From Rudaea sp. 3F27F6 (GTDB lineage: Bacteria > Pseudomonadota > Gammaproteobacteria > Xanthomonadales > Rhodanobacteraceae): a stretch of 64,000 bases of DNA. A program made the position numbers and the translations under genes. This document shows, piece after piece, positions 53,204 through 63,526 of the stretch. Each line of letters opens with the position of its first letter. Positions within the stretch are counted from its first letter, which is position 1. The notes under the pieces are model-generated. The model did no database searches, had not been told where the DNA came from, and saw only the letters and a program-made list of their open reading frames with translations. The stretch spans positions 1,116,001 through 1,180,000 of the forward strand of contig NZ_SCNG01000001.1 in NCBI RefSeq assembly GCF_005503555.1. Direction: 5' to 3'.

Positions 53204-54141
53204 ACGACGAACGCGCGACCGTCCTGTTCGTCGACGACGAGGAGCGCATCCTGCGCTCGCTGCGCATGCAGTTCCGCGGACGCTACGACGTGCTGACCGC
53301 CGGTTCCGGCGCGGAAGCGATCGAAGTCGTGCGCGGCCGCCTCGTCCACGCAGTGGTCAGCGACCAGCGCATGCCGGGCATGCTCGGCGCCGAGCTGCTG
53401 AGCCGGGTGCGCGACATATCGCCGGCGACGATGCGCCTGCTGCTGACCGGCTATTCCGACATGCAGGCGATCGTCGCCTCAGTCAACGAGGGCGAGATCT
53501 TCCGCTTCATCGAGAAGCCGTGGCAGCCGCAGCGGCTGCTCGAAGCGGTCGAACAGGCCGTGCAGATTGCGCGGCGCGAACTGGCCGTGCCGGCGCCCGT
53601 CGTCGTCGCGGCGGCGCCCGAAGGGCCTGGCATCAAGCTGCTGACCATCGACGAGGATCCGGCGACCTACGCGCTCGTGCGCGAACTCGCCGGCGTGCGC
53701 CACGATGTGCAGTACGCGACGACGCTCGAAAGCGCGCTCGCCGTGCTCAGCGAACAGGAGATCGCCATCGTCATTGCCGGCCTCAAGCATCGCAGCGACG
53801 ACGTGATCGGCGCGCTGAAGACGCTCAAGCGCTATAGCCCGGGCACGTTGACGATCGCGGTGTCGCCGCTAGGCGACAGCTACGGCCTGATCGAGCTTAT
53901 CAACCAGGGTCAGATCTATCGCTTCCTGCCGAAGCCGCTGTCGCGCGAACTGCTGCGCCGCAGCCTGCAGTCGGCGATCGATCACTACCGCCGCATCAAG
54001 GTCGCGCCGGCGCTCGCCGCACGCCACGCGGTCGAAGAACCGGCCGCCTCCGCGGCTGAGCCGCCCGCAACGTTGTCCGCGCGCCTACTCGGCTACTGGC
54101 GGCGCATCCGCGACAACGGCCGCATCCAGCAAAGCGCCTGA
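53200..54141 (+). CDS. tandem-receiver response regulator with degenerate second receiver
   Basis: 313 aa from ATG 53200. The first receiver (about 7-125) is intact: FVDDEERILRSL, phosphoacceptor Asp in VVSDQRMPGMLG, LLTGYSD, and Lys in FIEKPWQ, the wording typical of RpfG/RssB-like regulators. The second (about 145-265) keeps the fold (LLTIDEDPATYALV and FLPKPLSRELL) but reads IVIAGLKHRS where the phosphoacceptor Asp belongs, so it should not be phosphorylated. A proline-alanine linker and a short basic C-terminal tail (LLGYWRRIRDNGRIQQSA) replace any known output domain. It may act through protein contacts. Coupled to the CBS kinase gene. Confidence 0.88.
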   Translation: MNDERATVLFVDDEERILRSLRMQFRGRYDVLTAGSGAEAIEVVRGRLVHAVVSDQRMPGMLGAELLSRVRDISPATMRLLLTGYSDMQAIVASVNEGEIFRFIEKPWQPQRLLEAVEQAVQIARRELAVPAPVVVAAAPEGPGIKLLTIDEDPATYALVRELAGVRHDVQYATTLESALAVLSEQEIAIVIAGLKHRSDDVIGALKTLKRYSPGTLTIAVSPLGDSYGLIELINQGQIYRFLPKPLSRELLRRSLQSAIDHYRRIKVAPALAARHAVEEPAASAAEPPATLSARLLGYWRRIRDNGRIQQSA

Positions 54142-54193
54142 ACCCGCGTCATGCGCCGCGATTGAGGCGCTTGCGTCGCTGCGCCTGAAGATA

Positions 54194-54211
54194 TACGTTA
54201 GCGCTAACGTA
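54194..54211. promoter_or_regulatory. 18-bp perfect palindrome in the promoter of the MarR-GNAT gene
   Basis: TACGTTAGCGCTAACGTA ends 19 bp before ATG 54231. MarR proteins bind 16-20 bp palindromes, and TTAGCGCTAA is a form common for them, so this is probably the autoregulatory operator. It is the only such copy I notice in the window. Confidence 0.8.
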
Positions 54212-54230
54212 ATCACTGACGGATATTCCG

Positions 54231-55247
54231 ATGTTCTTGCAATCACAGGCCGAACTCGCGCTCGGCAGTCGCTTCAAGGCGCTGAGCGAACACTGCTACC
54301 GCCTCGCCAACGCGGCCTATCGCGCGACCGGCGTCGAACTCGACGCACACTGGTTCCCGGTGCTGCGCTATGTGCAGGTCAAAGGCCCCGGCACGGTCAC
54401 CCAGATCGCGCAGGCGATCGGGCAGACACATTCGGCGGTGAGCCAGCTCGCCACGCGCCTCGTGCGCGAAGGCTGGCTCGTACGCAAGTCGGACCGCGCC
54501 GACGCGCGGCGCAGCGTGCTCGATCTGTCGCCGACCGGCGAACAACGGCTCGCTGAGATGGGGCCGATCTGGACCGCGATCCGCCGCGCGACCGCCGCGC
54601 TGCTCGTGCGCCATGCGGGCAATCTCGGTTCGGCGATGACTGCGCTCGAAGCCGAGCTGTCCGGCGAACGCGTGCTCGAAGACATCCTCGCCCAGCATGC
54701 ACGGCTCGTCGCGGCCAAGGTCGAGGTGCGACCGTTCCGCCCGGAGCTGCGCGAGCATTTCTATCGCATCAACGCGCAGTGGCTGGAACGCTACTGGTCA
54801 CTGGAGCCGATCGATCGCCAAGTGCTCAGCGAACCGGAAAAGCACGTGATCAGGCCCGGCGGCGCGATCTTCTACGCCGCGGTCGACGACGAAGTGATCG
54901 GCACGGTGGCGCTGCTCAAGGATGCCGCGCCCGGCGAGTACGAGCTGTCGAAGATGGGCGTGGAAACCGGCTGGCGCGGCCGCGGTACCGGCCGGCGGCT
55001 GCTCGATGCCGCGATCGCCGAATTCAAGCGCCGCAAGGGCGGACTATTGTTTCTCGAATCGAACTCGAAGCTCGGGCCGGCGCTGCAGTTGTACGAAAGC
55101 GCCGGCTTCGTGCACCAGCCGGCACTGCGCCCCGGCTCGCACTACGCGCGCTCGGACGTGTACATGATCTATCAGCCCGGTAAACGAACGGCAAAAGGCG
55201 GTGAGCGGAAGAAACGCGGGTCCGCCGCGCCTGCCGCTCGCCGCTAG
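54231..55247 (+). CDS. MarR-type regulator fused to GNAT acetyltransferase
   Basis: 338 aa from ATG 54231. N-terminal MarR domain (about 1-150): winged helix VKGPGTVTQIAQAIGQTHSAVSQLATRLVREGWLVRKSDRADARRSVLDLSPTG. C-terminal GNAT domain (about 165-320): YAAVDDEVIGTVALLKD, acetyl-CoA loop MGVETGWRGRGTGRRLLDAAI with the RGRGTG pyrophosphate-binding pattern, and LQLYESAGFVHQP. Such fusions are known as bifunctional regulators/acetyltransferases. The substrate and effector are unknown. A palindromic operator lies just upstream. It is convergent with the clp gene, 10 bp apart. Confidence 0.92.
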   Translation: MFLQSQAELALGSRFKALSEHCYRLANAAYRATGVELDAHWFPVLRYVQVKGPGTVTQIAQAIGQTHSAVSQLATRLVREGWLVRKSDRADARRSVLDLSPTGEQRLAEMGPIWTAIRRATAALLVRHAGNLGSAMTALEAELSGERVLEDILAQHARLVAAKVEVRPFRPELREHFYRINAQWLERYWSLEPIDRQVLSEPEKHVIRPGGAIFYAAVDDEVIGTVALLKDAAPGEYELSKMGVETGWRGRGTGRRLLDAAIAEFKRRKGGLLFLESNSKLGPALQLYESAGFVHQPALRPGSHYARSDVYMIYQPGKRTAKGGERKKRGSAAPAARR

Positions 55248-55257
55248 ACGGCTCGCT

Positions 55258-55968
55258 TCAGCGCGAGTCGAACACCACCATGTTCTTTCCGGACACCGAT
55301 ATCATGCCCTGGCTTTCAAGTTGCTTGAGGACGCGCCCGACCATCTCGCGCGAGCAGCCGACGATGCGGCTGATTTCCTGACGCGAAATGCGGATCTGCA
55401 TGCCCTTCGGATGCGAGAGCGCGTCGGGCTCGCTGGTCAGATCGATGAGGGTCTTGGCGACGCGGTTGGTCACGTCCATGAAGGCGAGGCGGCTGACCTT
55501 GCGCGAGGTATTGAGCACGCGGTTGGTGAGCTGGGTGCCGATCGCGAACAGGATCTTCGGCAGATCCTCGCGCAGCGGACCCTCGGCGAGCTGGAACAGA
55601 CGCTCGTAGCTGATCTCGGCGAGGTCGCAGGGCGTGCGCGTGCGCACGGTGACTTCACGCTGCGGCGTCTCGACGAACAGGCCCATCTCGCCGATGAACT
55701 CGCCCGCGTTGATGTAGGCGAGGATCAGTTCGCGGCCTTCCTCGTCCTCCGAGGAAACGGTGACCGAGCCGTCGATGATGAAGTACAAAATATTCGCCGA
55801 ATCGCCCGGTCGGATGATCACCGTCTTGCGCGGGTAGTGACGCAGGTGACAGTCCTCGAGGAACCGATTGAGGGCTGCCTGGTCCAGAACCAGTGCGGGT
55901 GGAGTTTGCACACGCGCTACGGTTTTCTGCAGGGTGTAACGCAAGGGCTGGGGCACGCTCGACCTCAT
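55258..55968 (-). CDS. clp: CRP-family regulator of the Clp type
   Basis: 236 aa from ATG 55968. Cyclic-nucleotide-binding domain with GEFIGEMGLFVETPQREVTVRTRT: the Arg104-Glu105 pair stands where E. coli CRP has Arg82-Ser83, as in Xanthomonas Clp, which responds to cyclic di-GMP rather than cAMP. The long hinge helix LLFAIGTQL-like region is followed by the DNA-binding domain ISRQEISRIVGCSREMVGRVLKQLE. The Clp next to speD arrangement is also the Xanthomonas one. It is a global regulator of extracellular enzymes and surface functions in that group. Ligand preference here is inferred from the one residue and synteny. Confidence 0.9.
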   Translation of the reverse strand: MRSSVPQPLRYTLQKTVARVQTPPALVLDQAALNRFLEDCHLRHYPRKTVIIRPGDSANILYFIIDGSVTVSSEDEEGRELILAYINAGEFIGEMGLFVETPQREVTVRTRTPCDLAEISYERLFQLAEGPLREDLPKILFAIGTQLTNRVLNTSRKVSRLAFMDVTNRVAKTLIDLTSEPDALSHPKGMQIRISRQEISRIVGCSREMVGRVLKQLESQGMISVSGKNMVVFDSR

Positions 55969-56298
55969 TCTTTAAAGGGTTGCTCACGAATCGCCGATCG
56001 TCCCTTGAATCGCAAGGCGATTTCAACAAGGCTCCCGGATCGACCGTTTGCATCTTAGACGAAAAAAAGCGGCGAAAGTTATCTGTGTAGAAAAATGTTA
56101 TGGGTGAAACCATCGGCAATGCCCCAGGGTGCCGCACAGTTCACGGAATCGCGGTGCGGAGCGGCCTGCGCAGGTGTTCCAGCCCCCGCCGGGACGCCCG
56201 TTTCGTGCTCGATTTGGCACACGGTTTCGCCCGTCACGATCTTGGCCCATAATGCGCCCCCTTCACCGCCCCCAAGGTGCCCTGCGAGGAAACGAACC
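55969..56298. other. divergent promoter region between clp and speD
   Basis: 330 bp without a gene. An imperfect inverted repeat TTGAATCGC / GCGATTTCAA (56005-56013 and 56017-56026) lies about 40 bp upstream of the clp start and is a candidate regulatory site. An AT-rich stretch (56055-56105: AAAAAAAGC... and GTGTAGAAAAATGTTATG) may carry promoters. The GC-rich right half leads to the speD ribosome site GCGAGGAAAC. Confidence 0.5.
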
Positions 56299-57114
56299 AT
56301 GGTCAAGCCCCTTCCGCGTCTGAAGCTGCAAGGCTTCAACAATCTGACCAAGGCGCTGAGCTTCAATATCTACGACATCTGCTATGCGGTGACGAAGGAG
56401 CAGCGCGACCGCTACATCGAGTACATCGATGAAGCGTACGACTCCGACCGCCTGACCAAGATCCTGACCGACGTGGCCGAGATCATCGGCGCGAACATCC
56501 TCAACATCGCACGCCAGGATTACGATCCGCAGGGTGCGTCGGTGACGATCCTGATTTCCGAGGAGCCGGTGATCGACAAGCGCGATGCCGGGCGCGAAAT
56601 CATTGCCGATGCCATGGTCGAGCACAACGAGGCGAGCGTCGTCGCGCACCTCGACAAAAGCCACATCACGGTGCACACGTATCCGGAGACGCATCCGCAC
56701 AACGGCATCGCGACGTTCCGCGCCGACATCGACGTCGCCACCTGCGGCGTGATTTCGCCGCTGAAGGCCCTGAACTACCTGATCGACAGCTTCGAGTCGG
56801 ACATCGTGACGATGGACTATCGCGTGCGCGGCTTCACCCGCGACGTGCGCGGCAAGAAGCACTACATCGACCACCGCATCAACTCGATCCAGGAATACCT
56901 GGCCAAGCACATCCGCAACAAGTACGAGATGTTCGACGTCAACGTGTACCAGGAAAACATCTTCCACACGAAGATGCACGTGAAGGAATTCGACCTCGAA
57001 ACCTACCTGTTCGAGGCGCACGCGAAGGATCTGTCGTTCAAAGAGCGGCTGCGCATCGAATCTCTGCTCAAGCGCGAGATCGAAGAGCTGTTCCACGGCC
57101 GCAATCTCTCGTAA
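56299..57114 (+). CDS. speD: S-adenosylmethionine decarboxylase proenzyme (E. coli type)
   Basis: 271 aa from ATG 56299, ribosome site GAGGAAA at 8 bases. The self-cleavage site is Lys120-Ser121 in [15 protein letters not shown]; Ser121 becomes the pyruvoyl group. Conserved blocks include FNIYDICYA and [10 protein letters not shown]-like ([12 protein letters not shown]), and [17 protein letters not shown]. It makes decarboxylated SAM for spermidine synthesis. The spermidine synthase gene is not in the window. A strong terminator follows at 57131. Confidence 0.96.
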   Translation: MVKPLPRLKLQGFNNLTKALSFNIYDICYAVTKEQRDRYIEYIDEAYDSDRLTKILTDVAEIIGANILNIARQDYDPQGASVTILISEEPVIDKRDAGREIIADAMVEHNEASVVAHLDKSHITVHTYPETHPHNGIATFRADIDVATCGVISPLKALNYLIDSFESDIVTMDYRVRGFTRDVRGKKHYIDHRINSIQEYLAKHIRNKYEMFDVNVYQENIFHTKMHVKEFDLETYLFEAHAKDLSFKERLRIESLLKREIEELFHGRNLS

Positions 57115-57130
57115 GAGCCGCGCACAAAGC

Positions 57131-57157
57131 AAAGGGCGCGCAATCAGCGCGCCCTTT
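57131..57157. terminator. bidirectional terminator between speD and SPFH gene
   Basis: A perfect 11-bp stem AAAGGGCGCGC / GCGCGCCCTTT (57131-57141 and 57147-57157) with a 5-nt loop lies 16 bp after the speD stop. The A/T ends give a short U-run on either strand, so it can end both convergent transcripts. Confidence 0.85.
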
Positions 57158-57206
57158 GGCGAAAGAAACGAATAGCCCGACGGGCCGCGAAGGCCCCGAG
57201 CTGCGG

Positions 57207-57659
57207 TTAGGCGAGCTGAACGCGCGTGACGAGCAGGCCGCGCTCGCGCAGAGAGCGGTTCAATTCGGTCTTGAGGTGTTGATTGCGCGCCGCGGTGTCT
57301 TCCGCGGGTGCGTTCGCGATCAGCTGCGGCAGACGCTCGCGCACCCGCGAACCGACTTCATCGATGATCGCGTCGGCGCGCGTGGCGTCGAGCACTTGGT
57401 AGTAAATCTTGCCACGCAGCTCGCGCTGACCCGGGGCGGCGACTTGACCGATCTCGACGACGTTGCCGAACAAGCGAATCTTGTGCGCGACGCGTTCGAG
57501 CAGCGGCAGGACGAGATGCGTGCCGGCACCGAGCGTGCGCATATGGCCGTCGACGCGGCGCAAGGTATAGGCCTGGCCTTCGGGGATGCGTTTGACCGAG
57601 GCAAGGAAGAGCAGAACGGTGGCGCCGAGCAGCGCCAATACTACGACCGGGGTCAGCAT
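57207..57659 (-). CDS. small SPFH/band-7-domain membrane protein
   Basis: 150 aa from ATG 57659, with AAGAGG seven bases upstream. One N-terminal membrane segment (MLTPVVVLALLGATVLLFLASVK) is followed by a short SPFH domain: IPEGQAYTLRRVDGHMRTLGAGTHLVLPLLERVAHKIRLFGNVVEIGQV and LRGKIYYQVLDATRADAIIDEVGSRVRERLPQLIA. It is about half the length of HflC or QmcA and lacks their long coiled-coil and C-terminal region. Function unknown; such proteins organise membrane microdomains or regulate proteases in other contexts. It stands alone between speD and hemB. Confidence 0.82.
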   Translation of the reverse strand: MLTPVVVLALLGATVLLFLASVKRIPEGQAYTLRRVDGHMRTLGAGTHLVLPLLERVAHKIRLFGNVVEIGQVAAPGQRELRGKIYYQVLDATRADAIIDEVGSRVRERLPQLIANAPAEDTAARNQHLKTELNRSLRERGLLVTRVQLA

Positions 57660-57874
57660 TTTTATTACCTCTTCCAAGAGGTTATATGGAACTTGTAATT
57701 CGTACTCTGGAAAAGACCGGCATAATCATGAAATACCGGACTTTTGTGAAGTATGCCGCGACGTGTCGGAATCCGTGCTGAATAATTTCGGGAATTTTCC
57801 GGGCAGCTGCGACCGCTTGCCCGATTCCGCCGCCGCGCCGCTTGGATTATCGTGTGCGTTCTTGTACGAGGTAA

Positions 57875-58873
<999 letters not shown>

Positions 58874-59046
58874 GCCGGTGCCTGGCCCGGCTTGAACTGC
58901 ACAAAACCTCGGACCCGGCGCGCCAGCGCGGAAGGCATTGGGAATGTGGCGACAGGAGTGGAAATGGAGTCCGATCACCGCCATGAATCCACAGCGGCGT
59001 GATTTGTACGACGGCTTGATCGGATAGCGGCAAGAGCAGAAACGGG

Positions 59047-59066
59047 ATGCCCGCCTGTGCGGGCAT
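59047..59066. repeat. short palindromic repeat upstream of aroE
   Basis: ATGCCCGC / GCGGGCAT (59047-59054 and 59059-59066) with a CTGT loop. It resembles the REP-like hairpins seen elsewhere in the window but lacks the CTCGTC flank. The rest of the 229-bp hemB-aroE gap shows nothing further that I can support. Confidence 0.65.
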
Positions 59067-59102
59067 GATGAATAAAAGAAGCAGCACCGAGGACGCAACA
59101 CC

Positions 59103-59945
59103 ATGCCCCCGCCCAACTACGCCGTCTTCGGCCAGCCGATTTCCCACTCGCTGTCGCCGCGCATCCATGCCGCGTTCGGCAGGCAAACCGGCACGGCGCT
59201 GCGCTACGTCGCGATCGAAACGCCGGCGGAGTCGTTCGCGGCGACGCTCGCCCGCTTCGCCGACGAAGGCGGGCGCGGCGCCAACATCACCCTGCCGCTG
59301 AAGCAGGATGCGTTCCGTGCGAGCGCGCAGACCTCCGATTTCGCTCGGCGCGCCGGTGCGGTGAATACGCTGTCGCGCGTCGACGACGCCTGGCACGGCG
59401 ACAACACCGACGGCCCCGGCCTGATCCGCGATCTGACCGAGCGCCACAGCCTCGATCTGCGTGCGCGCCGCACCCTTCTGCTCGGCGCCGGCGGCGCCGC
59501 GCGCGCGGCCGCGCATGCGCTGCTCGACGCCGGCATCGGCGAGCTGGTCATCGTCAACCGCAACGCCGAGCGCGCCGATGCGCTCGCCGATTCGGTGCGC
59601 GATCCCGAACGCGTGCACACGCGCTACTGGCACGATCTGGGCGACCTCGGCAGCTTCGATCTGATCGTCAACGCCACCTCGGCCGGCGTCGGCGGCAGCC
59701 GTCTCGAGTTGCCGTTCGGCCTGGTCGCGCCACGCGCGCTCTGCTATGACCTGTCTTACGGCGCCGCCGCGTTCGGCTTCGTCGCCTGGGCGCGCGCCGC
59801 AGGCGCGGGCCAAGCGCTCGACGGCCTCGGCATGCTGATCGAACAGGCCGCCGAATCGTTCTCGATCTGGCACGGCACGCGGCCGGAGACCGATCCGGTC
59901 TACGCCGAGCTGCGCGGCGAACTGCCGCTGCGCGCGACGGACTGA
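59103..59945 (+). CDS. aroE: shikimate dehydrogenase (NADP+)
   Basis: 280 aa from ATG 59103 ([26 protein letters not shown]). Substrate-binding SHSLSP, catalytic Lys in [12 protein letters not shown], Asp in [17 protein letters not shown]-binding [17 protein letters not shown] with [10 protein letters not shown], and the C-terminal [18 protein letters not shown]. It reduces 3-dehydroshikimate to shikimate in aromatic amino acid synthesis. It is followed after 5 bp by a cysteine-cluster gene, probably in one transcript. Confidence 0.96.
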   Translation: MPPPNYAVFGQPISHSLSPRIHAAFGRQTGTALRYVAIETPAESFAATLARFADEGGRGANITLPLKQDAFRASAQTSDFARRAGAVNTLSRVDDAWHGDNTDGPGLIRDLTERHSLDLRARRTLLLGAGGAARAAAHALLDAGIGELVIVNRNAERADALADSVRDPERVHTRYWHDLGDLGSFDLIVNATSAGVGGSRLELPFGLVAPRALCYDLSYGAAAFGFVAWARAAGAGQALDGLGMLIEQAAESFSIWHGTRPETDPVYAELRGELPLRATD

Positions 59946-59950
59946 AACCG

Positions 59951-60205
59951 ATGCACTGCCGGGCCGGCTGCGGCGCGTGCTGTATCGCGCCGTCGATCTC
60001 GTCGCCGATCCCGGGCATGCCGAACGGCAAACCGGCCGGCGCGCGCTGCGTGCAACTCGACGAGGGCAACCGCTGCCTGCTGTTCGGCAAGCCAGAACGG
60101 CCCGCCGTGTGTTGCAGCCTGAAGCCTGAGCCGGCAATGTGCGGCGGCAGCGCCGCCGATGCGCTGCGCACGCTTGCCGCATGGGAAGCGGCGAGCACGC
60201 CTTAG
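59951..60205 (+). CDS. small cysteine-cluster protein (YkgJ family)
   Basis: 84 aa from ATG 59951. It has eight cysteines within the first 65 residues: MHCRAGCGACCIAPSISS near the N-terminus, then ARCVQL, NRCLLFG, AVCCSLKPEPAMCGG. The pattern matches the CxxCxxCC-type zinc- or iron-chelating YkgJ domain. Function unknown; the protein probably binds Zn or an Fe-S cluster. It is 5 bp downstream of aroE and convergent with the dehydrogenase gene. Confidence 0.88.
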   Translation: MHCRAGCGACCIAPSISSPIPGMPNGKPAGARCVQLDEGNRCLLFGKPERPAVCCSLKPEPAMCGGSAADALRTLAAWEAASTP

Positions 60206-60221
60206 CCACCGCCCTGGCGAA

Positions 60222-61670
60222 TCAGTACGCCAGGCTCACCGACTTCGTCACGAGGAAAGCGTCGAGCCCTTCGATCGCCCCTTCCGAACCGTAGCCCGAC
60301 GCCTTGACCCCGCCGAACGGCGTTTCCGGATACGAAATCTTGCAGGTATTGATGCCGATCATGCCCGCTTCGAGGCCCTCGGCAAGCGCGTGTGCATTAC
60401 GCAGCGAGCGCGTGAACGCATACGCGGCAAGACCGTAGGGCACGCGGTTCGCGCGCGCGACCGCTTCGTCAAGCGTCTTGAACGGCGTCACGCCGATCAC
60501 CGGGCCGAACGGCTCGTCGCGCATCAGCTTGGCCTCGTCGTCGAGATCGGCGACGACGCTCGGCGCGAGGAAGGCGCCGTTCGCGTCGGCCGCCGGCCGG
60601 CCGCGCAAGATGCGCGCGCCACGCGCCTTGGCGTCGTCGAGAAAAGCCTGCACGTCGGCGACGCGGCGCGTGCGCACGAGCGGGCCCATCGCCGTGTCCG
60701 CGGCGAGGCCGTCGCCGAGTTTGAGCGCGAACGCAGCCTTGGCGAAGGCATCGATGAAGGCTTCGTAGAGATTTTCCTGGACGAAGAAACGCGTCGGCGA
60801 GATGCAGGTCTGGCCCGCATTGCGGAACTTCGACGCGATCAGCAGCGGAATCGCCGCATCGAGATCGGCATCGTCGAAAACAAGCACGGGCGCCTGGCCG
60901 CCGAGTTCAAGCGTGAGCTTCTTTATGCCCTCGGCGGCAAGGTGAGCGAGGACGCGACCGACGCGCGTCGAGCCGGTCAGCGAGACCTTGCGCACGACAT
61001 CGCTCGCGATCAGATGTTCGGAAATCGCCGGCGCATCGCCGTAGACGACGTTGACGACACCGGGCGGCATGCCTGCGTCGATCAGCGCCTGGGCGAGCAG
61101 TAGACAGGTTAGCGGCGTCTCTTCGGCCGGTTTGACGATCAGCGGGCAGCCCGCGGCGAGCGCGGCGGCGATCTTGTAGCCGGGATTGCGCGCCGGGAAA
61201 TTCCACGCGGCGAACGCGGCGCTGACCCCGACCGGTTCGTGCAGCACTTGCTGCTGCAGATTCGGCGCGCGCGGCGGAATGATGCGGCCGTAAGCACGCA
61301 CGCCTTCCTCCGCGAACCAGTCGTACATGTCGGCGGTGATCTGCACCTCGCTGCGGGCTTCGGCGAGCGGCTTGCCCTCTTCCTGGGTGAGCACGCGCGC
61401 GATCGTCTCGATGCGCTCGCGCATCAGCGCCGCCGCGCGGCGCAGTATCTGGCCGCGGTTGAACGCCGGCGTCGCGCGCCAGAGCGGGAACGCCTTCTGC
61501 GCCGAGACGAGCGCATCGTCGAGATCGGCCGCCGACGCACCGGTATAGCGCGCGAGCGTGGCGCCGTTGGCCGGATTGACGAGTTCGACAAGCGCCTCGC
61601 CGGTGCCGCCGCGCCAGACGTTGTCGATCAGTTGTTTCGGTTGCCGGCAGAGTTCGGGGAGTTCGTTCAT
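60222..61670 (-). CDS. NAD(P)-dependent succinate-semialdehyde-type dehydrogenase
   Basis: 482 aa from ATG 61670, which overlaps the stop of the ABC ATPase gene (ATGA). ALDH blocks: GVSAAFAAWNFPARNPGYKIAAALAAGCPLIVKPAEETP, SLTGSTRVGRVLAHLAAEGIKKLTLELGGQAPVLVFDDADL with the catalytic Glu, the catalytic Cys in FRNAGQTCISPTRFFV, and the GabD-like end GINTCKISYPETPFGGVKASGYGSEGAIEGLDAF. GabD-type enzymes oxidise succinate or glutarate semialdehyde. Co-transcription with a peptide/opine-type ABC transporter suggests that it processes a product of the imported compound. GabT of this window would make its substrate. Confidence 0.9.
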   Translation of the reverse strand: MNELPELCRQPKQLIDNVWRGGTGEALVELVNPANGATLARYTGASAADLDDALVSAQKAFPLWRATPAFNRGQILRRAAALMRERIETIARVLTQEEGKPLAEARSEVQITADMYDWFAEEGVRAYGRIIPPRAPNLQQQVLHEPVGVSAAFAAWNFPARNPGYKIAAALAAGCPLIVKPAEETPLTCLLLAQALIDAGMPPGVVNVVYGDAPAISEHLIASDVVRKVSLTGSTRVGRVLAHLAAEGIKKLTLELGGQAPVLVFDDADLDAAIPLLIASKFRNAGQTCISPTRFFVQENLYEAFIDAFAKAAFALKLGDGLAADTAMGPLVRTRRVADVQAFLDDAKARGARILRGRPAADANGAFLAPSVVADLDDEAKLMRDEPFGPVIGVTPFKTLDEAVARANRVPYGLAAYAFTRSLRNAHALAEGLEAGMIGINTCKISYPETPFGGVKASGYGSEGAIEGLDAFLVTKSVSLAY

Positions 61671-63520
61671 GTGGAGGTCTCTTGCGTTTGCGCCGCGCCC
61701 ACGGCGCAGGCGACATAGTGATTCGGGCCGACGGCGAGCATCTGCGGTTCGCCCGCGCTGAGCGGTTGTCCCGGCAGGCTGCCGTGATTGAAGTAGACGT
61801 AGCCCTCAGGCGGCGGCTGCGCGCGGCTTTCGTGCTGTTCGAGCCGGTAGCCCGCGCCGCCCTCGATACGGCGGATGCGCGGCGTCGCCTGCAACAGGCG
61901 CAACGTGTACGGATGGCGCGCATCGGCGAAGATCGCGTCGCGCGGGCCGGTTTCGAGAATGCGCCCGCGATAGATCACCGCGACGCGGTCGGCGATCTGC
62001 TCGACCACGCCGAGGTCGTGGGTGATGAACAGATAAGCGAAGCCGAATTTTCTTTGCAGGTCTTCGAGCAGCGCGAGCACCTGCTTCTGCACGGTGACGT
62101 CGAGCGCCGACACCGCCTCGTCGGCGACGAGGAAGCGCGGCCCGGCGACGATCGCGCGCGCGATGCAGACGCGCTGGCGCTGGCCGCCCGACAGTTCGTG
62201 CGGAAAGCGCTCGGCAAAATCGCCCGGCAGGCCGACTTCGGCGAGCATCGCCGCGGCGCGCGCGCGGCGCTCCTGTTTCGACAGCGCGGGCACGCAGCGC
62301 AACCCTTCGGCGACGATCTCGACCAAGCGCATGCGCGGATCGAGCGAGGAATACGGGTCCTGGAACACCATCTGCGACTTGAGCCGATAGGCGTCGAGCT
62401 CGCGCCGGCCGCAGGCGGTGATGTCACGGCCTTCGAAACGGATGCGGCCGCCGCTCTCGCGGACCAAGCGCACGAGCGCGCGCCCGATCGTGGTCTTGCC
62501 CGAGCCCGATTCGCCGACGACGGCGAGCGTTTCGCCCGCATGCAGGTCGAGATTCGCGCCGCGCACCGCGCGGAAGGTTTCGCGCTTGCGCCAGAACGCG
62601 AACGGCGATGACGGCTTGCCGAAATCGACGTCGAGGTCGCGGATCTCGACCAGCGCTTCGCCCGGCGTCGGCGTGCGGCAGCGTTCCGCGCGCGCCGGCA
62701 GCGAGGCAAGCAGCTTGCGCGTGTACTCGTGCTGCGGATCGGCGATCACGCGCCCGGTCTCGCCCATCTCCATTGTCTCGCCGCGGCAGAGCACGACGAC
62801 GCGCTGCGCATAGCGCGCGACCATGCCGAGATCGTGGCTGACGAGCAGCACAGCCGTGCCCATCTCGCGCGTGAGCTGAGCCATGATGTCCATGACCTCT
62901 TTCTGCACGATGGCATCGAGCGCCGTGGTCGGCTCGTCGGCGATCAGCAGGCGCGGCTCCATCGCCAGAGTCGAAGCGAGCATGATGCGCTGGCGCATGC
63001 CGCCGGAGAACTGGTGCGGATAGGCGTCGAGGCAGGCGAGCGGATCGGCGATGCGCACGCGTTCGAGCAGTTCGAGGCAGCGCTTGCGTGCAGCGTCGTA
63101 GCGCAGGCCGCGATGCAGGCGCAGGCCCTCGGTCATCTGCACGCCGATGCGCAGCGCCGGATTGAGCGACACCATCGGCTCCTGGAACACCATGCCGATC
63201 GCGTTGCCGCGCAGCGCGCGCAGCCGTGCGGCATCGAGCCGGGCGAGGTCTTCGCCGGCGTAGCGGATCGTGCCGCCCAACGGCACGACGCCGGGCGGCA
63301 GCAGACGCAACACCGCACGCGCGATCATGGTCTTGCCGCTGCCCGATTCGCCGACCAGGGCGAGCATTTCGCCCGGCGCGATCGAGAAGTTCGCGTCCAT
63401 GACGATGCGCCGGGTGTCGCCGCCGGGTTTACGCAGACCGATATCGAGATGCTCGATGGCGAGGACCGGGCCCTTGGAGCCGTCAGTCGCAGGCGCGGAG
63501 ATGGGCGTCGCTGCGTTCAT
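61667..63520 (-). CDS. fused double-ATPase ABC transporter protein (DppD-DppF type)
   Basis: 617 aa. Two complete nucleotide-binding domains. First (about 20-275): Walker [19 protein letters not shown]-loop [11 protein letters not shown], signature [12 protein letters not shown], Walker [14 protein letters not shown]. Second (about 290-560): [57 protein letters not shown]. Each has the oligopeptide-ATPase C-terminal block ([12 protein letters not shown] and [12 protein letters not shown]). Fused forms such as GsiA and YejF drive import of peptides or glutathione. The permease gene lies 6 bp upstream, the dehydrogenase overlaps downstream. Confidence 0.95.
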   Translation of the reverse strand: MNAATPISAPATDGSKGPVLAIEHLDIGLRKPGGDTRRIVMDANFSIAPGEMLALVGESGSGKTMIARAVLRLLPPGVVPLGGTIRYAGEDLARLDAARLRALRGNAIGMVFQEPMVSLNPALRIGVQMTEGLRLHRGLRYDAARKRCLELLERVRIADPLACLDAYPHQFSGGMRQRIMLASTLAMEPRLLIADEPTTALDAIVQKEVMDIMAQLTREMGTAVLLVSHDLGMVARYAQRVVVLCRGETMEMGETGRVIADPQHEYTRKLLASLPARAERCRTPTPGEALVEIRDLDVDFGKPSSPFAFWRKRETFRAVRGANLDLHAGETLAVVGESGSGKTTIGRALVRLVRESGGRIRFEGRDITACGRRELDAYRLKSQMVFQDPYSSLDPRMRLVEIVAEGLRCVPALSKQERRARAAAMLAEVGLPGDFAERFPHELSGGQRQRVCIARAIVAGPRFLVADEAVSALDVTVQKQVLALLEDLQRKFGFAYLFITHDLGVVEQIADRVAVIYRGRILETGPRDAIFADARHPYTLRLLQATPRIRRIEGGAGYRLEQHESRAQPPPEGYVYFNHGSLPGQPLSAGEPQMLAVGPNHYVACAVGAAQTQETST

Positions 63521-63526
63521 CGCGGG

